From the NCBI GenBank assembly GCA_900314765.1, contig OMWN01000072.1, positions 1-58,488 on the forward strand: a stretch of DNA of 58,488 bases. The letters are read 5' to 3'. Under the pieces are notes generated by a model. It did no database searches, was not told where the DNA came from, and was given only the letters and a program-made list of their open reading frames with translations. Within the stretch, counting starts at the first letter, position 1. Each line of letters begins with the position of its first letter. This stretch comes from an uncultured Selenomonadales bacterium (GTDB lineage: Bacteria; Bacillota; Negativicutes; Selenomonadales; Selenomonadaceae). Position numbers and translations under genes: made by a program. This document shows, piece by piece, positions 42,666 through 51,984 of this stretch.

Positions 42666-43820
42666 TCAGACGGCCGCCTTGCGCGCCTCTGACTCCGGCG
42701 TGACGAGCTCATCCTCGCCCGTCACGGCTATGGCGCCTTCGGAGCCAATGACCTGCGCGCCTGCCATGATATTCGTATGCTGTCCGATGATCGCGTGATC
42801 GACGACGGCGCCCTCGCCTATCACGGCGAACGGCATCACGACAGAATTCGTCACACGCGCGCCCTCTGCCACGCGCACGCCCGTCGAAATGATGGAGTGC
42901 TCAACCGTGCCGAACACGATGGAGCCCTCATTGACTATGGACGACGTCACGCGCGCCTCTGGCCCCATGTAGTGCGGCGGCACAGGCTGATTAGCCGAGC
43001 GTATGCGCCTGTCGCCGCTGATGTCTATCGGCGGCTTCGCAGCCAAGAAATCCATATTCGCCTGCCACAAGCTCTCTATCGTGCCGACATCCTTCCAGTA
43101 TCCGTGGAACGGGAACGAGAACAGCCTGCCGCGGTCGGCGAGCATGGCCGGTATGACGTTCTTGCCGAAATCGTGCTCCGACGATTTGTCCTTCGCGTCC
43201 ATCACGAGATAGCGCTTCAGATACGACGCCGTGAAGATATAGATGCCCATCGACGCGAGATTGCTCTTCGGCTCTTTTGGTTTCTCGACAAATTTCTCAA
43301 TGCGCCCGCTCTCATCCGTCTCCATGATGCCGAAGCGTGACGCCTCAGACCACGGCACCTCGATGACGCCGATGGTCGCATCGGCGTTCTTGCGTCGATG
43401 AAGGTCGAGCATTTCCGAATAATCCATCGAGTAAATGTGGTCGCCCGAGAGTATCAGCACATAGCTTGGGTCCGACATCTCGATAAAATTCAGATTTTGA
43501 TAGATGGCGTCGGCCGTGCCGCGGTACCAGTCAGCGCCCTCCGTGCTCTGATACGGCGGCAATATGAACACGCCGCCGTAGCGTCCGTCGAGGTCCCACG
43601 CGTTGCCATTGCCGACGTAGTTGTGCAGCTCAAACGGGCGGTACTGCGTCAAAACGCCCACACGCTCTATGCCGGAATTCGCGCAGTTCGACAAAGGAAA
43701 ATCTATGATCCTGTATTTTCCTCCAAAAGGCACAGCAGGCTTGGCAATATTTTTCGTGAGCGCGCCCAGCCGGCTGCCCTGCCCACCAGCCAATATCATG
43801 GCAAGGCAGTTTATCTTCAT
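42666..43820 (-). CDS. glgC: Glucose-1-phosphate adenylyltransferase
   Basis: Makes ADP-glucose from ATP and glucose-1-phosphate, the committed step of glycogen synthesis. N-terminal [35 protein letters not shown] is diagnostic; [12 protein letters not shown] and [10 protein letters not shown] follow, then beta-helix repeats at the C-terminus. GGAGGGG lies six bases before the ATG at 43820. First gene of the glycogen set. Confidence 0.96.
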   Translation of the reverse strand: MKINCLAMILAGGQGSRLGALTKNIAKPAVPFGGKYRIIDFPLSNCANSGIERVGVLTQYRPFELHNYVGNGNAWDLDGRYGGVFILPPYQSTEGADWYRGTADAIYQNLNFIEMSDPSYVLILSGDHIYSMDYSEMLDLHRRKNADATIGVIEVPWSEASRFGIMETDESGRIEKFVEKPKEPKSNLASMGIYIFTASYLKRYLVMDAKDKSSEHDFGKNVIPAMLADRGRLFSFPFHGYWKDVGTIESLWQANMDFLAAKPPIDISGDRRIRSANQPVPPHYMGPEARVTSSIVNEGSIVFGTVEHSIISTGVRVAEGARVTNSVVMPFAVIGEGAVVDHAIIGQHTNIMAGAQVIGSEGAIAVTGEDELVTPESEARKAAV

Positions 43821-44065
43821 TACATTCCCCTCCTCCATAGCTTCATAAATCGTATCGTCGTTAAATTTATCAAAAGTGATTGATTTTTCACAAGCAGTTC
43901 TTTGTCCTCATGCTCATGACTGACACAAAAGCAAAATTTCAAGATGACGTTCATGATTCGCGTGACATATATACATATAGATTATTATTTCTACGTGGAG
44001 GCGTCTTTTTCCTTCTTTTTTTCGAAAATTTTTCAAATATTTACAATCATTTATTATGCGTGCAA

Positions 44066-44104
44066 ACAAAAATGGACATCAGCTGATGTGGCGATGTCCA
44101 TTTT
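44066..44104 (-). terminator. Terminator after the small membrane protein gene
   Basis: A perfect 12-bp stem (44069-44080 with 44093-44104) and, on the minus strand, a T5 run. The remaining 43821-44065 gap shows no gene. Confidence 0.7.
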
Positions 44105-44134
44105 ACATTCTTGAGATTGTCATCATCACGCACG

Positions 44135-44422
44135 CTATAAAAACATCATGATGAATGAACCAATGCCGACGGAAACGGAGAAGCCCTTCATCACATTCGC
44201 GAGCGATTCGCTCAAATACTTCGCGACGAGTGGGCGCAGCATGAACATGAGAAAAGACACGAGCAGAAAAAAAAGCGGCAAATCCCATGCAACGAGCGCG
44301 TAAATCAAAAGGAAAACGGCAAGCACCATGCTCGCTTTCTGTGGATGCGTGAAAAGTCTGTCGCGCTTTTTCGGCGGCTCGTCCTCGAGCTCCGGTATAT
44401 GGCTGTGAAATGCCTTGCTCAT
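44135..44422 (-). CDS. Small membrane protein of unknown function
   Basis: 95 residues. A charged cytoplasmic N-terminus (IPELEDEPPKKRDRLFTHPQK) precedes two or three hydrophobic segments at about 32-60 and 75-95. GGAGG lies ten bases upstream of the ATG. A longer frame on the same strand (44103-44453) overlaps it, but its translation looks random. Terminators lie on both sides, so it is probably transcribed alone. No family is recognised. Confidence 0.6.
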   Translation of the reverse strand: MSKAFHSHIPELEDEPPKKRDRLFTHPQKASMVLAVFLLIYALVAWDLPLFFLLVSFLMFMLRPLVAKYLSESLANVMKGFSVSVGIGSFIMMFL

Positions 44423-44453
44423 GTTGCCATGTCCTCCCGACGAAAATCATCAT

Positions 44454-44490
44454 AAAAAAAGTGGGGCGAATAAATTCGTCCCACTATTAT
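44454..44490 (-). terminator. Terminator after the DUF5610-like gene
   Basis: Stem AGTGGGRCGAAT with ATTCGYCCCACT (one wobble), 2-nt loop, T7 on the minus strand. Confidence 0.8.
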
Positions 44491-44547
44491 ATCATACGCG
44501 AAGCGATTTTTGCCAATATCAATCATCGGCAATGGCTCTTCGCTTTC

Positions 44548-45288
44548 TTACGCTTCTTCCGCTGGCGCAGCGTCCGTCTTGCTTTCGTCATTCGTCTCGT
44601 CCGTCTTCGGCGCCGTCAGCTCCGCCATGAGCTTTTCAAAGCGGCTCGTGATCTCATCATGTGTCTTCTTCGTGATCTCGGGCATCTCGTCCTCGCCCAT
44701 CTCATCTTTCCACGTGATGCCGGCCTGCTTGAAGCCCGCCTCGACAGCGTCCTGCATTGCCTTGAGTCTCTCAGGGTCGCCGCCTGCTATCGCCGAGGCC
44801 ATGCCAAATATGCGCGTCGCCACAGCATCAATCGACCAGTCGCCGCCATCGGCTACAGCTTTCTCTGCCTCCTCCGGCGTCGTTGCGACTGCCGGCAGCG
44901 CGAACTCTGCCGCGTCGATGATGGTGCCGCTGAAATTGAGCTTGCCGATGCCGTCATCGAGCCAGCCCTGGAGCTTCATGTTCTGCTCCGTCATCGTCTT
45001 TATCATCAGAGCTTGGCTCTTCGCGATGCCATCCTCGAGGATTTTTACCTGATCATCTGTCAGTCCTTTGATTGCATCCGTGTGATTGTAGTCGGTCTTC
45101 TCGCCGTCAGCGATTTTGTCGACGGTCGCTTTGCCGCTCGTGACCTCTGCCGAGATGTCGAGCTCGAACGCCTCGCTCGTGGCGCGGGTCTCCTTGCCCG
45201 TCGCTTTGTCGGTCGACTTCGTCGCCGTCTTTGCGTACGCTACCGTGAGACTTGCTGTCGTCATGCGCGATGTCATGCTTACATCCAT
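44548..45288 (-). CDS. Conserved hypothetical protein, DUF5610-like
   Basis: 246 residues, no signal peptide or membrane segment. Thr/Ser/Lys-rich N-terminus (SMTSRMTTASLTVAYAKTA), a helical middle (LTDDQVKILEDGIAKSQ) and a C-terminal part reading WSIDAVATRIFGMASAI, then GFKQAGITW and MPEITKKTHDEITSRFEKL. The last pattern is reminiscent of DUF5610 proteins of motile bacteria (tentative). It ends in an acidic Ala/Thr/Asp tail. GGGAGG precedes the ATG, and an AT-rich promoter region with TTGACA lies upstream. Confidence 0.65.
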   Translation of the reverse strand: MDVSMTSRMTTASLTVAYAKTATKSTDKATGKETRATSEAFELDISAEVTSGKATVDKIADGEKTDYNHTDAIKGLTDDQVKILEDGIAKSQALMIKTMTEQNMKLQGWLDDGIGKLNFSGTIIDAAEFALPAVATTPEEAEKAVADGGDWSIDAVATRIFGMASAIAGGDPERLKAMQDAVEAGFKQAGITWKDEMGEDEMPEITKKTHDEITSRFEKLMAELTAPKTDETNDESKTDAAPAEEA

Positions 45289-45434
45289 GTTTATTACCTC
45301 CCTGTGCGGAAAATCCGCTTCCTGCTACTACACTACCTCACTTATATTATACAATATATCTTGTCAAAGTCTAGCCTTATCATCATGAAAATTTTCATTT
45401 GCCACGTCATCACTGATGCGCATTATTTTATTCA

Positions 45435-45463
45435 TTGCAATTCGTCCCGTGTCCACTTATAAT
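45435..45463 (+). promoter_or_regulatory. Promoter of trpS
   Basis: TTGCAA (45435-45440), 17 bp, TATAAT (45458-45463). The leader is only about 55 nt, too short for a T-box. Confidence 0.75.
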
Positions 45464-45524
45464 AAGGGAATGAATTTGTTGCTAAATTCATTGATAAATA
45501 TACAGACGTTTAGGAGGCATTCCA

Positions 45525-46580
45525 TTGAGCGAGAAAGCAGAAAAAATCATACTGACTGGCGACAGACCGTCGGGCAAACTTCATATTGGCCATTACGTTG
45601 GCTCGCTGCGTCAGCGCGTCGAGCTTCAGGACTCGGGCGAATTCAAGAAAATATACATCATGATTGCCGACACGCAGGCGCTCACTGACAACTTCGCGAA
45701 CCCCGACAAGGTCAGGGCCAGCGTCACGGAGGTCGCGCTCGACTATCTCAGCGTCGGTCTCGACCCGAATAAGTGCACGATATTCATTCAGTCACAGGTG
45801 CCGGAGCTCACGGAGCTCACCATGTACTACATGAACCTCGTCTCTATCGCGCGCGTCGAGAGAAATCCGACCGTCAAGGCCGAGATTGCGCAGAAAAATT
45901 TTGGTGAGGGCGTGCCGTGCGGCTTCGTCTGCTACCCCGTGAGCCAGACGAGCGACATCACCGCGTTTAAGGCGACGACTGTGCCAACGGGCGAGGACCA
46001 GAAACCGATGCTCGAGCAGGCGCGTGAGATTGTGCGAAAATTCAACGAAATATACGGGCCCACCCTCGTCGAGCCAGACATACTGCTTGCCTCGAACAAG
46101 GCGTGCCTCAGGCTCCCTGGCACAGACGGCCACGCGAAGATGAGCAAATCGCTTGGCAACTGCATTTACCTCTCCGACGACGCCGACACCATTCGCGAGA
46201 AAATCATGTCGATGTACACGGACCCGACGCACGTAAAGGTCAGCGACCCAGGGCACATCGAGGGCAACACGGTCTTCACGTACCTCGATGCCTTCAGCCG
46301 CCCAGAGCACTTCGAGCGCTACAACATTGGATTTGCAAATCTCGACGAGATGAAAGAGCAATACAAAAAAGGCGGCCTCGGCGACGTCAAAGTCAAGCGC
46401 TTCCTCAACGACATCATTCAAGAGGAACTCCAGCCCATTCGCGAGCGCCGCGAAGAATACGCAAAGGACATCCCCGCGCTCTACGACATGCTCAAAAAAG
46501 GCTGCGAAACGGCACGCGAGGCAGCGTCGCAGACGCTTGCCGAAGTAAAGCACGCCATGAAGATAGATTATTTCGGCTGA
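45525..46580 (+). CDS. trpS: Tryptophanyl-tRNA synthetase
   Basis: Class I synthetase charging tRNA-Trp. 351 residues; [17 protein letters not shown] holds the HIGH motif, and KMSKSLGN is intact. The start is TTG, six bases after GGAGGC. The chain carries extra sequence between the motifs compared with the Bacillus enzyme, as in the longer clade of TrpS. Confidence 0.95.
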   Translation: MSEKAEKIILTGDRPSGKLHIGHYVGSLRQRVELQDSGEFKKIYIMIADTQALTDNFANPDKVRASVTEVALDYLSVGLDPNKCTIFIQSQVPELTELTMYYMNLVSIARVERNPTVKAEIAQKNFGEGVPCGFVCYPVSQTSDITAFKATTVPTGEDQKPMLEQAREIVRKFNEIYGPTLVEPDILLASNKACLRLPGTDGHAKMSKSLGNCIYLSDDADTIREKIMSMYTDPTHVKVSDPGHIEGNTVFTYLDAFSRPEHFERYNIGFANLDEMKEQYKKGGLGDVKVKRFLNDIIQEELQPIRERREEYAKDIPALYDMLKKGCETAREAASQTLAEVKHAMKIDYFG

Positions 46581-46605
46581 TTGACAAAAATAAAATCACG
46601 CAAAT

Positions 46606-46659
46606 AAAAATCGCATTGACCACGCAGATCTTACTGCGAATGGCCAATGCGATTTTTTA
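46606..46659. terminator. Bidirectional terminator between trpS and the GT8 gene
   Basis: Stem AAAATCGCATTG/CAATGCGATTTT, with an inner CGCAG/CTGCG stem and T6. It directly abuts the stop codon of the GT8 gene on the minus strand. Confidence 0.85.
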
Positions 46660-47691
46660 TCAGCTGAACAGCTTCGACAAAAACGAGCCCACTTTTATGC
46701 GCAGCATTTGACGACTCAGCGAATGATTCGTTTTGCTCTCATTCGGCTGCGGCATCGGCGCATCTCTGAATGATGTGTGCGCGAGCGCATCGTAGTATTC
46801 CACGTTGAATCCTTCACGCTTTTCATATTCCCACGGTTTGTAGCCGCCCGCGTAGTGAAGTATGGCTGGATTTTTTCGCGCCTCTGCCGCGATTTTCCTG
46901 TATTTGCTCGACAGGACGACCTTGAGCTGCATCTGATAAACAGGCGGTATGACGTCCCAGCGAAGCGGCACGACGCTCCAATCTCCCATGAACATTTTAT
47001 TCATGGCATCTTGGTCGTGGTGCGGATAATGGTGCTCCGCGGCATCCTTTATGAGCAAATCACCGAGGCGCTTCTCACGCCACTGAGCTAAATCCATGAG
47101 CAGCACGCCCGAATTGAAATAAGGCGCATCATTCGGAAGGCCTATCACTTCTTCTTTTTCTTTGCGACGCTTTGACGATGCCATGATGCCAAAATCCATC
47201 GTCGCGCCCATCGGATGACCCTCGAAGTCATGCGTGAAAAGCTCAGCGATGTCCCCGAGCACGACGAGGTCGCAGTCGAGATAAATCAAGCGGCTCACGG
47301 TCTCCGGCAATATCTCCGCAACATATAGTCTGAAATACGCCGCGCGCGAAAGTCCCGCGCTGACGTAAAAATCATTTTCGAGACTCGGCTCATAAAAAAG
47401 CACATCGCTCTCGAAGCCCTTCACCGTCTCCTTTATTTTTGCTTTTGATTCCGCCGCGATGCCATCACCGATGACATGAAAAAGCACATCTTGCGGCGTC
47501 TTCGTGTGCATGAGTATCGACGCCATCGCGACGGCCGCATGCTGCGCGTAGTTGTCATCTGTCGCGAACGCCACATTGATTTTGTGCGCGGCCGACGATA
47601 TGAGTTCGGCCTCCACCATGTTGATGGCGTCCATGCGCTTTGGCTTTTCATCTGACTTCCTCCACGGATGACGTGAATGTTTTTTTCTCAT
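46660..47691 (-). CDS. Glycosyltransferase family 8 (LPS-type)
   Basis: 343 residues with a basic N-terminus, then NVAFATDDNYAQHAAVAMASIL, the metal motif LIYLDCDLVVLGDI (DCD) and YFNSGVLLMDLAQW. These are hallmarks of retaining GT8 galactosyl/glucosyltransferases such as WaaI/WaaJ of the LPS outer core. AGGG lies seven bases before the ATG at 47691. An LPS role agrees with the heptose genes at 2093-6854, but donor and acceptor are unknown. Confidence 0.88.
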   Translation of the reverse strand: MRKKHSRHPWRKSDEKPKRMDAINMVEAELISSAAHKINVAFATDDNYAQHAAVAMASILMHTKTPQDVLFHVIGDGIAAESKAKIKETVKGFESDVLFYEPSLENDFYVSAGLSRAAYFRLYVAEILPETVSRLIYLDCDLVVLGDIAELFTHDFEGHPMGATMDFGIMASSKRRKEKEEVIGLPNDAPYFNSGVLLMDLAQWREKRLGDLLIKDAAEHHYPHHDQDAMNKMFMGDWSVVPLRWDVIPPVYQMQLKVVLSSKYRKIAAEARKNPAILHYAGGYKPWEYEKREGFNVEYYDALAHTSFRDAPMPQPNESKTNHSLSRQMLRIKVGSFLSKLFS

Positions 47692-47757
47692 CGAATAGCC
47701 CTGTCTTTCCAAATTTTATTTCTTAGCCAAAATCATATCAAAATGCACAGACGTTGT

Positions 47758-47790
47758 CCATAAAAAAAGGACGGCCACCGCCGTCCCTTT
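47758..47790 (-). terminator. Terminator of mdh
   Basis: GGACGG/CCGTCC stem with a 6-nt loop, then T7 on the minus strand. Confidence 0.8.
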
Positions 47791-47804
47791 CGCTTATGCT
47801 GCTT

Positions 47805-48755
47805 TCACGCCAACGCGCCTGCAAGATGTGCGTTCGTCTCGCGCGCCGCCTTGACACTCGCCTCAAACGCTTCTTTCTCTTTGCCATCGAGCGCGACATC
47901 GACGATGCGCTCAACGCCCTTCGCGCCGAGTATGACAGGCACGCCAATGCAGAGGTCATGCTCGCCGTACTCGCCATCGAGATAGACACAGCACGGGATG
48001 AGCTTTCTCGCGTCCGTCACTATCGTGCCGACGAGCGTTGCCACAGCCGCGCCCGGCGCGTACCACGCCGACGTGCCGATGAGCCCCGTGAGCGTCGCGC
48101 CGCCTTTCTTCGTCTGCGCGACGGCCTCATCTATCGCCGCCTGCGAGAGTATCTTCGTTATGGGGATGCCGCGATACGCCGCATAGCTCACGAGCGGCAC
48201 CATCGTCTTGTCGTTGTGACCACCGACGACCATGCCATCCACATCCGTGAGCGACGCCGGTATGCCCGCTTTGTGGAGCTCCTGCGCGAGATAATATTTG
48301 AACCTGCTGCTGTCGAGCAGCCCTCCGAGGCCGAGCACACGGTTGCGCGGGAGCTTCGTGCTCTTTAGCGTGAGGTACGTCATCGCGTCCATCGGATTCG
48401 ATATGACGATGAGTATCGCGTCAGGCGAATACGCGAGCACATTGTCGACGACGCTCTTGACGATTTTCGCGTTCGTGCCGATGAGATCCTCGCGGCTCAT
48501 GCCCGGCTTTCTCGGCACGCCCGACGTGATGACGACGACCTTCGAGCCAAACGTCGCGGCGTAATCATTCGTCACGCCCGTCACCATCGTGTCTATGCCA
48601 AGCATCGGCGCGGACTGCATCATGTCCATCGCCTTGCCCTCAGCGACGCCCTCCTTTATATCGAGGAGCACGACCTCGCTTGCGAAATTCTTCATCGCAA
48701 TGACATTCGCGACCGTCGCCCCGACATTTCCGGCGCCAACAACTGTTACCTTCAT
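47805..48755 (-). CDS. mdh: Malate dehydrogenase
   Basis: NAD-linked 2-hydroxyacid dehydrogenase of 316 residues. GAGNVGATVANVIA binds NAD; GVPRKPGMSREDL carries the Arg that marks malate rather than lactate specificity; GGHNDKTMVP has the catalytic His. In a Selenomonas-type fermenter it would interconvert oxaloacetate and malate on the route to succinate or propionate (inference). Confidence 0.93.
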   Translation of the reverse strand: MKVTVVGAGNVGATVANVIAMKNFASEVVLLDIKEGVAEGKAMDMMQSAPMLGIDTMVTGVTNDYAATFGSKVVVITSGVPRKPGMSREDLIGTNAKIVKSVVDNVLAYSPDAILIVISNPMDAMTYLTLKSTKLPRNRVLGLGGLLDSSRFKYYLAQELHKAGIPASLTDVDGMVVGGHNDKTMVPLVSYAAYRGIPITKILSQAAIDEAVAQTKKGGATLTGLIGTSAWYAPGAAVATLVGTIVTDARKLIPCCVYLDGEYGEHDLCIGVPVILGAKGVERIVDVALDGKEKEAFEASVKAARETNAHLAGALA

Positions 48756-48822
48756 AGCTTTACGCTTCCTTTATTTCTCAAATCGATTCCCAATGCGATT
48801 TTAAAATTCAATCCTCAAATCC

Positions 48823-49175
48823 ATGAATTTGTGACTAATATCGAGGCGATGCCTGTCCGAAGTAATTTAGCAATTTCATATAGGCTCTCAAGGAAACACT
48901 GATTATTTCAGCAGTCGTCTTGACGGATCTTTTTCCGTATATCTTCGTCGATGCTCATCAGCGTAGTACCACTACGCTTCTTCTCATCTTCTTGATATAC
49001 GAAAAAATCTCTCGTCAATACTCCTACTTCAATTAATCAGCGTTTCCTTTGGCTAGCTCCGAAGCGGCGTGTCCTCTCTTTTGCCGCGAGGAAGCTGGCC
49101 TTAGAGCCTATCGAAATTGCGCAATGGATGAGGACAGGCATCGCCGAGTCAATTCCCCTATGTTTTCACAAGATC
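48823..49175 (+). repeat. Palindromic element A, copy 3, interrupted by element B
   Basis: Core ends are GATGCCTGTCC (48848) and GGACAGGCATC (to 49142). Compared with the other copies, one base pair of this stem is changed on both sides (A-T to T-A). The outer arm starts ATGAATTTGTG. It lies between the rubredoxin stop and mdh and fills that 434-bp gap; no gene is seen there. Confidence 0.85.
48890..49049 (+). repeat. Palindromic element B, copy 2, nested in element A
   Basis: Ends AAGGAAACACTGATTA and TTAATCAGCGTTTCCTT. Apical stem GCGTAGT/ACTACGC with loop ACC; copy 1 has ACGTAGC/GCTACGT, so two pairs differ on both sides at once. Confidence 0.85.
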
Positions 49176-49189
49176 ACAAAGGATAACCT

Positions 49190-49351
49190 TTACTCCTGCT
49201 CCTCAAACTGATCCTTGCCGACGCCGCACACTGGACATACGAAGTCATCTGGCAAATCCGCGAACGGCACGCCCGGTGCGAGATCGTAGTCGGGATCGCC
49301 CTTCTCCTCATCATAAATCCATCCGCATACACTGCAAACCCACTTTTTCAT
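49190..49351 (-). CDS. Rubredoxin
   Basis: Small iron protein for electron transfer, often serving oxygen or peroxide detoxification in anaerobes. 53 residues; the four iron ligands are Cys6, Cys9, Cys39 and Cys42 (VCSVCGW, VCPVCGV). A strong AGGAGG lies eight bases before the ATG at 49351; the frame is open upstream to 49375 but that overlaps the PHP gene. It follows that gene by 20 nt and is probably co-transcribed with it. Confidence 0.95.
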   Translation of the reverse strand: MKKWVCSVCGWIYDEEKGDPDYDLAPGVPFADLPDDFVCPVCGVGKDQFEEQE

Positions 49352-49371
49352 TTCGTTTTCCTCCTCATTTT

Positions 49372-50244
49372 TCATTTCATTTTATTGTGATATTCGGTGA
49401 TTTTCTTCTTCACATTATCGAGAGCACTCAACGGTATTCTCATATTGCCATTGCGCCCCGTGCCCATCGACACATTTGGACGGTTAAATCCGTGATAATC
49501 CGTGCCGCCCGTCGCGACGAGACCGAGCGTCTCTATCATCTCTGCCGCGAATGCTTTCTCTGGCTCCCTGTACGACGGGTACCACTGCTCCATGCCGTCG
49601 AGACCAATCTCATGGAGGCGCCGTATCGTGCTGCGCTTCTCGTCGTCCGTCATATCCTTCAGGCCGATTTTCTTATGATAATGCGCGAGAGACGTCATGC
49701 CGCCCGCCTCATGTATCGCCGTGAATGCCTCCTCTGGGTCAATCTCGCCAAGCCCGAGCTCCGCGAGCACTGGGTCAAGGTAATTGTCCCAAAGTGGCTG
49801 GATGCCGCTCGTCATGTGGAGCGCAACCATATATCGCATGACGGCGTAGCGGTCGACTTTCGCGTCCGTGAATTCCTGTACCTTCTCCATCGTGATGTCC
49901 ACGCCGCGCGCGCGTATGCCATCGATGAGCTCGTCCATCTTGCTTTCCTTGTTCGCGCGGATTTTCTTGTACAGCTTCACAAACGACGGATGCTCCGCCT
50001 CAAAGCCAAGCGTCACCACATGTATCTTGTGCCCATCAATCGTCGTCGTAAGCTCCATGCCGGGGATGAACTCAACGCCTAAGTCGCGCGCCTCGCTCGC
50101 GGCTATTTTGTTGCCGTCGATATTGTCATGATCCGTCAGCGCGAATGCCGCGATGCCGTTCTCCCGCGCGAGATGAGCGAGCCACGACGGTGAACACGTG
50201 CCATCCGACACCGTAGAGTGCGTATGCAAATCAATAATATCCAT
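49372..50244 (-). CDS. PHP-domain phosphoesterase (YciV/TrpH-like)
   Basis: 290 residues. [16 protein letters not shown] and [10 protein letters not shown] are the first metal motifs of the PHP fold, followed by [16 protein letters not shown] and GGTDYHG. Relatives are 5'-to-3' RNases/3',5'-nucleotide phosphatases (RNase AM type). GGGGGG lies five bases before the ATG at 50244. Rubredoxin follows. Confidence 0.88.
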   Translation of the reverse strand: MDIIDLHTHSTVSDGTCSPSWLAHLARENGIAAFALTDHDNIDGNKIAASEARDLGVEFIPGMELTTTIDGHKIHVVTLGFEAEHPSFVKLYKKIRANKESKMDELIDGIRARGVDITMEKVQEFTDAKVDRYAVMRYMVALHMTSGIQPLWDNYLDPVLAELGLGEIDPEEAFTAIHEAGGMTSLAHYHKKIGLKDMTDDEKRSTIRRLHEIGLDGMEQWYPSYREPEKAFAAEMIETLGLVATGGTDYHGFNRPNVSMGTGRNGNMRIPLSALDNVKKKITEYHNKMK

Positions 50245-50339
50245 ACAATCCCCCCAACAAGAGGCAAAAGCAAACATCTATCTACTTTTCAACAAATATA
50301 TTATACACCTTTACCATATTTCCACACAACCCAATTTTA

Positions 50340-50348
50340 TGCTATAAT
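50340..50348 (+). promoter_or_regulatory. Extended -10 promoter of the CNNM/HlyC gene
   Basis: TGCTATAAT (TG, one base, TATAAT) lies 43 bp upstream of the start codon; the -35 box is poor. Confidence 0.55.
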
Positions 50349-50391
50349 CGTTGTTAAGTTTTTCATGTAGAAAAGGAATGGTGTATTTTAA

Positions 50392-51714
50392 TTGGACAGC
50401 AGTGATATAGGCTTATTGTTTTTGCTGATAGTCGTATGTATCGGGGCGAATTCTTTTTTCGTGCTCATAGAGACGGCGCTGACGGAGAGCCACAAGAACA
50501 GGCTTGAGAAGCTCGCTGACGATGGCGACAGCCGCGCCGCGCGAGTGCTCACGTTTTACGATGAGCCGGAGGACATCATGTCGTTCGTGCAGATTGGCAT
50601 CACGTTCGCAGGCATACTCGTCGGCACGGCCATCGGCGCGAGGATTGCGCCCGAGATAGAGGCGATCATCCACTCGCCGCACGCGTATTGGATTGCGCTC
50701 GTCTCTTCCATCATCATCGTGACGTATATCAATCTTCTCTTCGGCGAATTTCTGCCGAAAATCATCGCGCTGCAGAAACCCGAGGAAGTGCTCATGCAGC
50801 ACTTCGGCAAGCTCATCGCCATTCAGACGATTTCAAAGCCGTTCGTTCTTTTCCTGTCGAAATCAGCGAGCGTCATTCTGCTCATTCTCGGCCTCAATCC
50901 GCACGTCGACGACACGGTCACGGAGGACGAAGTCAAAGACCTCATCGAGCAGGGCACGGAGGACGGCACGTTCGAGAAAACGGAGCAGGACATGGTCGAC
51001 CGCATATTTCACATGAGCGACCAGACGGCGTACTCGCTCATGACGCCGCGCACGCAGATGCATTGGCTCGACCTCGAGGACTCGCTCGCGTACAATCTGC
51101 AGCTCATCAAGAAGAATCCCGCGACCGTGTTCCCCGTCGGCAAAAATAATCTCGATGATTTTCGTGGCATCGTCTATGCGAAAGACCTTCTGAATGCGGC
51201 GATTTCAAAAAAATCACTCGACATCGAGCAATACATAAAAAAGCCGCTCCTCATCACGCGGTCGATGGAAATGTTTCGCGTGCTCGAGCGGTTTCAGGAG
51301 AGCGGCGTCCATGAGGCGGTCGTGCTCGACGAGTACGGCGGCGTCATCGGCTTTATCACACTGCAGGACATCGTCGAGGAGCTCATCGGCGAGACGGAGG
51401 CCGAGGGCAAAAAGGAGGACTCCCCCATCACGGCGGCGGGCTCAAATATATGGTACTTGGACGGTCTCTGCACTGTGGATGATTTCAAGGAAGAATTCGA
51501 CATCGACGACGAGCTGCCAAACGAGGTCAAGGACCACTATCAGACAATGGGCGGCTTCGTGACGTCGTATTTGGGCTACATCCCGCACGTCAACGAGACG
51601 CTCACGTGGGACGAGTTCACATTCAAAATCGTGAAAATGGATCGCGCGCGCATCGACAAAATGATGATTACGCGCACGCCGAAGGAAAAAAAGCCCGAAG
51701 GCGACGAAGAGTAA
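50392..51714 (+). CDS. CNNM/HlyC-type membrane protein with CBS pair
   Basis: 440 residues. A DUF21 membrane domain with about four hydrophobic segments fills the first 170 residues (VQIGITFAGILVGTAIGARIAPEIE). Two CBS domains follow (MTPRTQMHWLDL; VVLDEYGGVIGFITLQDIVEELIGE), then a C-terminal CorC/HlyC FAD-like domain. Relatives export magnesium or cobalt. The start is TTG; an in-frame stop directly before it excludes a longer form. Single gene with its own promoter and terminator. Confidence 0.9.
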   Translation: MDSSDIGLLFLLIVVCIGANSFFVLIETALTESHKNRLEKLADDGDSRAARVLTFYDEPEDIMSFVQIGITFAGILVGTAIGARIAPEIEAIIHSPHAYWIALVSSIIIVTYINLLFGEFLPKIIALQKPEEVLMQHFGKLIAIQTISKPFVLFLSKSASVILLILGLNPHVDDTVTEDEVKDLIEQGTEDGTFEKTEQDMVDRIFHMSDQTAYSLMTPRTQMHWLDLEDSLAYNLQLIKKNPATVFPVGKNNLDDFRGIVYAKDLLNAAISKKSLDIEQYIKKPLLITRSMEMFRVLERFQESGVHEAVVLDEYGGVIGFITLQDIVEELIGETEAEGKKEDSPITAAGSNIWYLDGLCTVDDFKEEFDIDDELPNEVKDHYQTMGGFVTSYLGYIPHVNETLTWDEFTFKIVKMDRARIDKMMITRTPKEKKPEGDEE

Positions 51715-51737
51715 CGTTATAGGGAAACAACGACACA

Positions 51738-51781
51738 AAAATAGGCACTGGCGAAATCAAAATGTCAGTGCCTATTTTTTA
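51738..51781. terminator. Bidirectional terminator
   Basis: A stem of about 11-12 bp (AATAGGCACTG with CAGTGCCTATT), T6 on the plus strand and T5 on the minus. It ends the CNNM gene and, beyond element A, the YnbB-like gene. Confidence 0.85.
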
Positions 51782-51976
51782 TGAGTTTGTGAATATCCTC
51801 GAGGTGATGCCAGTCCAAAGTAACTTAGCTATTTCCTATAGGCTCTTTGGCTGACTCCGAAGCGACGTGTTTTCGCTTTTGCCGCGAGGAAGCCAGCCTT
51901 AGAGCCTATCGAAATTGCGCAGTGAATGAGGACTGGCATCAACGAGTTTATTTTCCCCATGATTTTACAAACTCAT
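51781..51976 (+). repeat. Palindromic element A, copy 4, uninterrupted
   Basis: The best intact copy: outer arms ATGAGTTTGTGAATA and TTTTACAAACTCAT; core ends GATGCCAGTCC (51806) and GGACTGGCATC (to 51940), 135 bp. A middle hairpin pairs GGCTGACTCC with GGAAGCCAGCC. It lies between the YnbB-like stop codon and the shared terminator. Confidence 0.88.
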
Positions 51977-51984
51977 GCTTATTT

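Noticed and set aside
44103-44453. 116-codon minus-strand frame overlapping the small membrane protein
   Set aside because: Its translation shows no domain or membrane pattern, while the overlapping 95-residue frame has clear hydrophobic segments and a GGAGG site.
45464-45524. Possible T-box upstream of trpS
   Set aside because: The leader from promoter to start is only about 55 nt and has no specifier stem or T-box sequence.
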